Shown here piece by piece: positions 6,306 to 7,675 of a stretch of 7,675 nt of DNA. Position numbers and translations under genes: made by a program. The notes under the pieces were generated by a model that made no database searches, was not told where the DNA came from, and saw nothing but the letters and a program-made list of their open reading frames with translations. Numbering within the stretch: the first letter of the stretch is position 1; every line of letters begins with the position of its first letter. Source of the DNA: Candidatus Krumholzibacteriota bacterium (GTDB lineage Bacteria; Krumholzibacteriota; Krumholzibacteriia; Krumholzibacteriales; Krumholzibacteriaceae); the NCBI GenBank assembly GCA_030672805.1, contig DAOVFR010000114.1, forward strand, positions 1 to 7,675. The letters are read 5' to 3'.

Positions 6306-7616
6306 ATGAAGTCCGCTCTTGAGAAACCTATCAATCCACGGGCAGAACTAACAAGCAGGAAACCTGGGACGGGTATAAATAACACCGGCTCAAAACGCTC
6401 CCTGCCGGAACTCCCAGGAATTTCCCTGGCCGGGCTCTCCGACAGCGAGCTGATTCGAAGAACCCATCGACTCGATGAAATAGAAAGAGATACCGTGCTG
6501 TCGATAATCTTTCACCTTCTCGAGATAGAAAAACGGGGACTGTACAGGGAACGGGGCTGCCCCTCTCTATTCTACTTCTGCATCCGCAGTCTAGGTTACT
6601 CGAGATCGACCGCTGCCAGGAGGGTCCGCGTGGTGCGGTGCATGCGGGACTATCCGGAAGTACGAGATATGCTCTCCGTGGGAAAGATAAACCCCTGCAC
6701 CGTATCGATGATCTCGGGGGTCCTTAAACCCGGTAACAGCAAGCAGCTTCTTTCAGAAGTCATGGGCAGATCATCCCGTGATGTGGAGGCGATAGTTGCG
6801 AGATACAACCCGAAGCTGTCAGTGATGGACCGAGTGAGCACGGTATATGTAAGGACAGAGCTTGTGCTTCCGGAAAGCGGAGACGGAGCCGGAGGCGCTC
6901 GAGGCGGCGAAAGTGGCGTTGGTATAGGTCCCAACGTTGGGACCAAGGAGCCCCGTGCTTCTGTCGATAACCCTGCCGAAGACGGAGGCGGCGGCGAAAG
7001 TGTCCGTGTGAATCACGGAGGAAAACGTGGAAATACTTGCGAGGACGCAGATATCTCCCGGAGATGTGATGTGCTAGAGAAGAGACTCAAGATCGTATTC
7101 GGTGTGGATCCCGGGTTCATGAATAAAGTGGATCAGGTGAAAGAGCTTCTATCCGCGAGACATCCCAAGGGACTTGATTTTGAAACCATGTTCGAGTCCC
7201 TCATGGACGAGTATATCGAGCGCCACAGCCCGGAGGCCAGGATGAAGCGAAGAAAGATGCGTGCCGCAAAGGCTGAGAAATCCCAGAAGACCACGAACGG
7301 GCCGCAGGCGGCCCGTGGGAAGGATCATGGGACTGTGAAAGAACGTGTGGATGGACCGGAGAACTCTCGGTTCATCCCCCGTTCCGTGCGTGACGAGGTA
7401 TTCACAAGAGATATCGGGCAGTGCACCTTTGTGGGCCTGGATGGAACGAGGTGTGAATCGAGATGGAACCTGGAGATAGATCACATCGTTCCGTATTCGA
7501 GGGGCGGGGGTAACAAAGCAGGCAATCTCAGGCTGCTGTGCCCGGAACACAACCGCCTGGAGGCGGAGAGGGCATACGGGAAAGAGTTCATGCAGCGGTA
7601 TTACCGCACTGAATGA
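6306..7616 (+). CDS. HNH endonuclease-family protein with helical DUF222-like N-terminal region
   Basis: 436 residues. Residues about 40-170 are a helical, basic region (LSDSELIRRTHRLDEIERD, RGCPSLFYFCIRSLGYSRSTAARRVRVVR, INPCTVSMISGVL). This layout resembles the N-terminal part of DUF222/HNH (13E12-type) proteins and similar HNH families in other phyla. A Gly/Glu-rich linker follows (about 188-245), then a short helical block (about 251-308), a Lys/Arg-rich linker (about 309-352) and the HNH domain (about 355-427). That domain has Cys373 and Cys383, EIDHIVPYSRGG with His393, NKAGNLRLLCPEHNRL with Asn407, Cys412, His415 and Asn416, and AERAYG. The four Cys/His ligands suggest a zinc-held beta-beta-alpha-metal nuclease fold, with His393 the likely catalytic base. 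Such proteins are often multicopy and their biological role is unsettled. No methylase or toxin-type partner is in the window, so restriction is not supported. Both linkers contain strong DNA palindromes. Confidence 0.88.
   Translation: MKSALEKPINPRAELTSRKPGTGINNTGSKRSLPELPGISLAGLSDSELIRRTHRLDEIERDTVLSIIFHLLEIEKRGLYRERGCPSLFYFCIRSLGYSRSTAARRVRVVRCMRDYPEVRDMLSVGKINPCTVSMISGVLKPGNSKQLLSEVMGRSSRDVEAIVARYNPKLSVMDRVSTVYVRTELVLPESGDGAGGARGGESGVGIGPNVGTKEPRASVDNPAEDGGGGESVRVNHGGKRGNTCEDADISRRCDVLEKRLKIVFGVDPGFMNKVDQVKELLSARHPKGLDFETMFESLMDEYIERHSPEARMKRRKMRAAKAEKSQKTTNGPQAARGKDHGTVKERVDGPENSRFIPRSVRDEVFTRDIGQCTFVGLDGTRCESRWNLEIDHIVPYSRGGGNKAGNLRLLCPEHNRLEAERAYGKEFMQRYYRTE
6903..7002 (+). repeat. 13-bp direct repeats, 87 bp apart, in the HNH linker
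   Basis: GGCGGCGAAAGTG occurs at 6903-6915 and again at 6990-7002. The spacing of 87 bp is 29 codons, so both copies encode the same GGES residues. The identity stops at both ends of the 13-mer. The enclosed segment contains the perfect palindrome at 6927-6944. This could be the trace of an in-frame insertion with a target duplication, or of slippage in a GGC-rich low-complexity linker. Confidence 0.55.
6927..6944. repeat. Perfect 18-bp palindrome inside the HNH gene
   Basis: GGTCCCAACGTTGGGACC is identical to its own reverse complement. It starts exactly on a codon boundary and comprises six codons (residues 208-213, GPNVGT), so either DNA orientation would encode the same peptide in this frame. 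It lies in the flexible linker between the N-terminal and middle helical regions. As RNA it would form a 7-bp stem with a 4-base loop. Confidence 0.85.
7297..7316. repeat. Second strong palindrome inside the HNH gene (9-bp arms, 2-bp centre)
   Basis: ACGGGCCGC (7297-7305) and GCGGCCCGT (7308-7316) are exact reverse complements around AG. The site is in the Lys/Arg-rich linker just before the HNH domain and encodes most of NGPQAARG (residues 331-338). Its sequence is unrelated to the first palindrome. Confidence 0.8.
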
Positions 7617-7632
7617 CAGCGTGTAAGCTCAC

Positions 7633-7664
7633 CGCGGGTGGCGCCGAGCGGGGCCCCCACCGCG
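7633..7664 (+). terminator. Possible hairpin downstream of the HNH gene (cut by window end)
   Basis: CGCGGGTGG (7633-7641) pairs with CCACCGCG (7657-7664), leaving one G bulged, in a very GC-rich stretch starting 17 bases after the stop codon. No T-run is visible before the window ends, so terminator function cannot be decided here. It might equally be part of an intergenic repeat. Confidence 0.3.
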
Positions 7665-7675
7665 CGCAGCGACAG

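Noticed and set aside
6306..7616. HNH gene as part of a restriction-modification or other defence system
   Set aside because: No methylase, helicase, toxin or immunity gene is adjacent within the window; the family is often found as a solitary gene.

Overview
The window looks like part of a bacterial chromosome, moderately GC-rich, from an uncultivated FCB-group lineage of the Krumholzibacteriota / Eisenbacteria / Latescibacterota type. The main reason is the large exported protein on the minus strand. It ends in a FlgD-like Ig domain with an NRPNPFNP motif and a terminal KKMVLLR, and it carries CARDB-like and Fn3-like modules; this style is common in those genomes. The lineage is inferred from protein style, not from a marker gene.

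Left part (1-3644, plus strand): the C-terminal end of a protein with four exact 34-residue TPR units, probably the tail of a DUF2723-type membrane protein, followed by two co-oriented paralogous cobalamin-binding radical SAM enzymes (767-2179 and 2277-3644). Both enzymes have their CxxxCxxC cluster at residues 193/197/200. They look like consecutive or paired steps in modifying one substrate, possibly a lipid, glycan or small molecule. The substrate cannot be read from the sequence.

Middle (3733-5829, minus strand): one 698-residue secreted, cysteine-rich, multidomain protein, convergent with the radical SAM pair. A longer reading from 5949 is possible. However, a near-consensus promoter (5869-5897) lies inside that extension, so 5829 is the better start.

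The divergent intergenic region (5830-6305) holds that promoter, a 27-bp A/T-rich dyad, a GC-rich hairpin followed by T-tracts, a perfect extended -10 element (6194-6202) and a two-tier hairpin in the leader of the next gene.

Right part (6306-7616, plus strand): a 436-residue HNH endonuclease-family protein with an N-terminal helical DUF222-like region and a C-terminal zinc-ribbon-type HNH domain. Its two low-complexity linkers each contain a strong palindrome. One is a perfect 18-mer of exactly six codons; the other has 9-bp arms around 2 bases. The first lies between 13-bp direct repeats exactly 87 bp apart. These palindromes are the least ordinary signal in the window and may mark in-frame mobile palindromic elements or sites relevant to the nuclease. 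No tRNA, rRNA, CRISPR array, transposase or phage gene was recognised.
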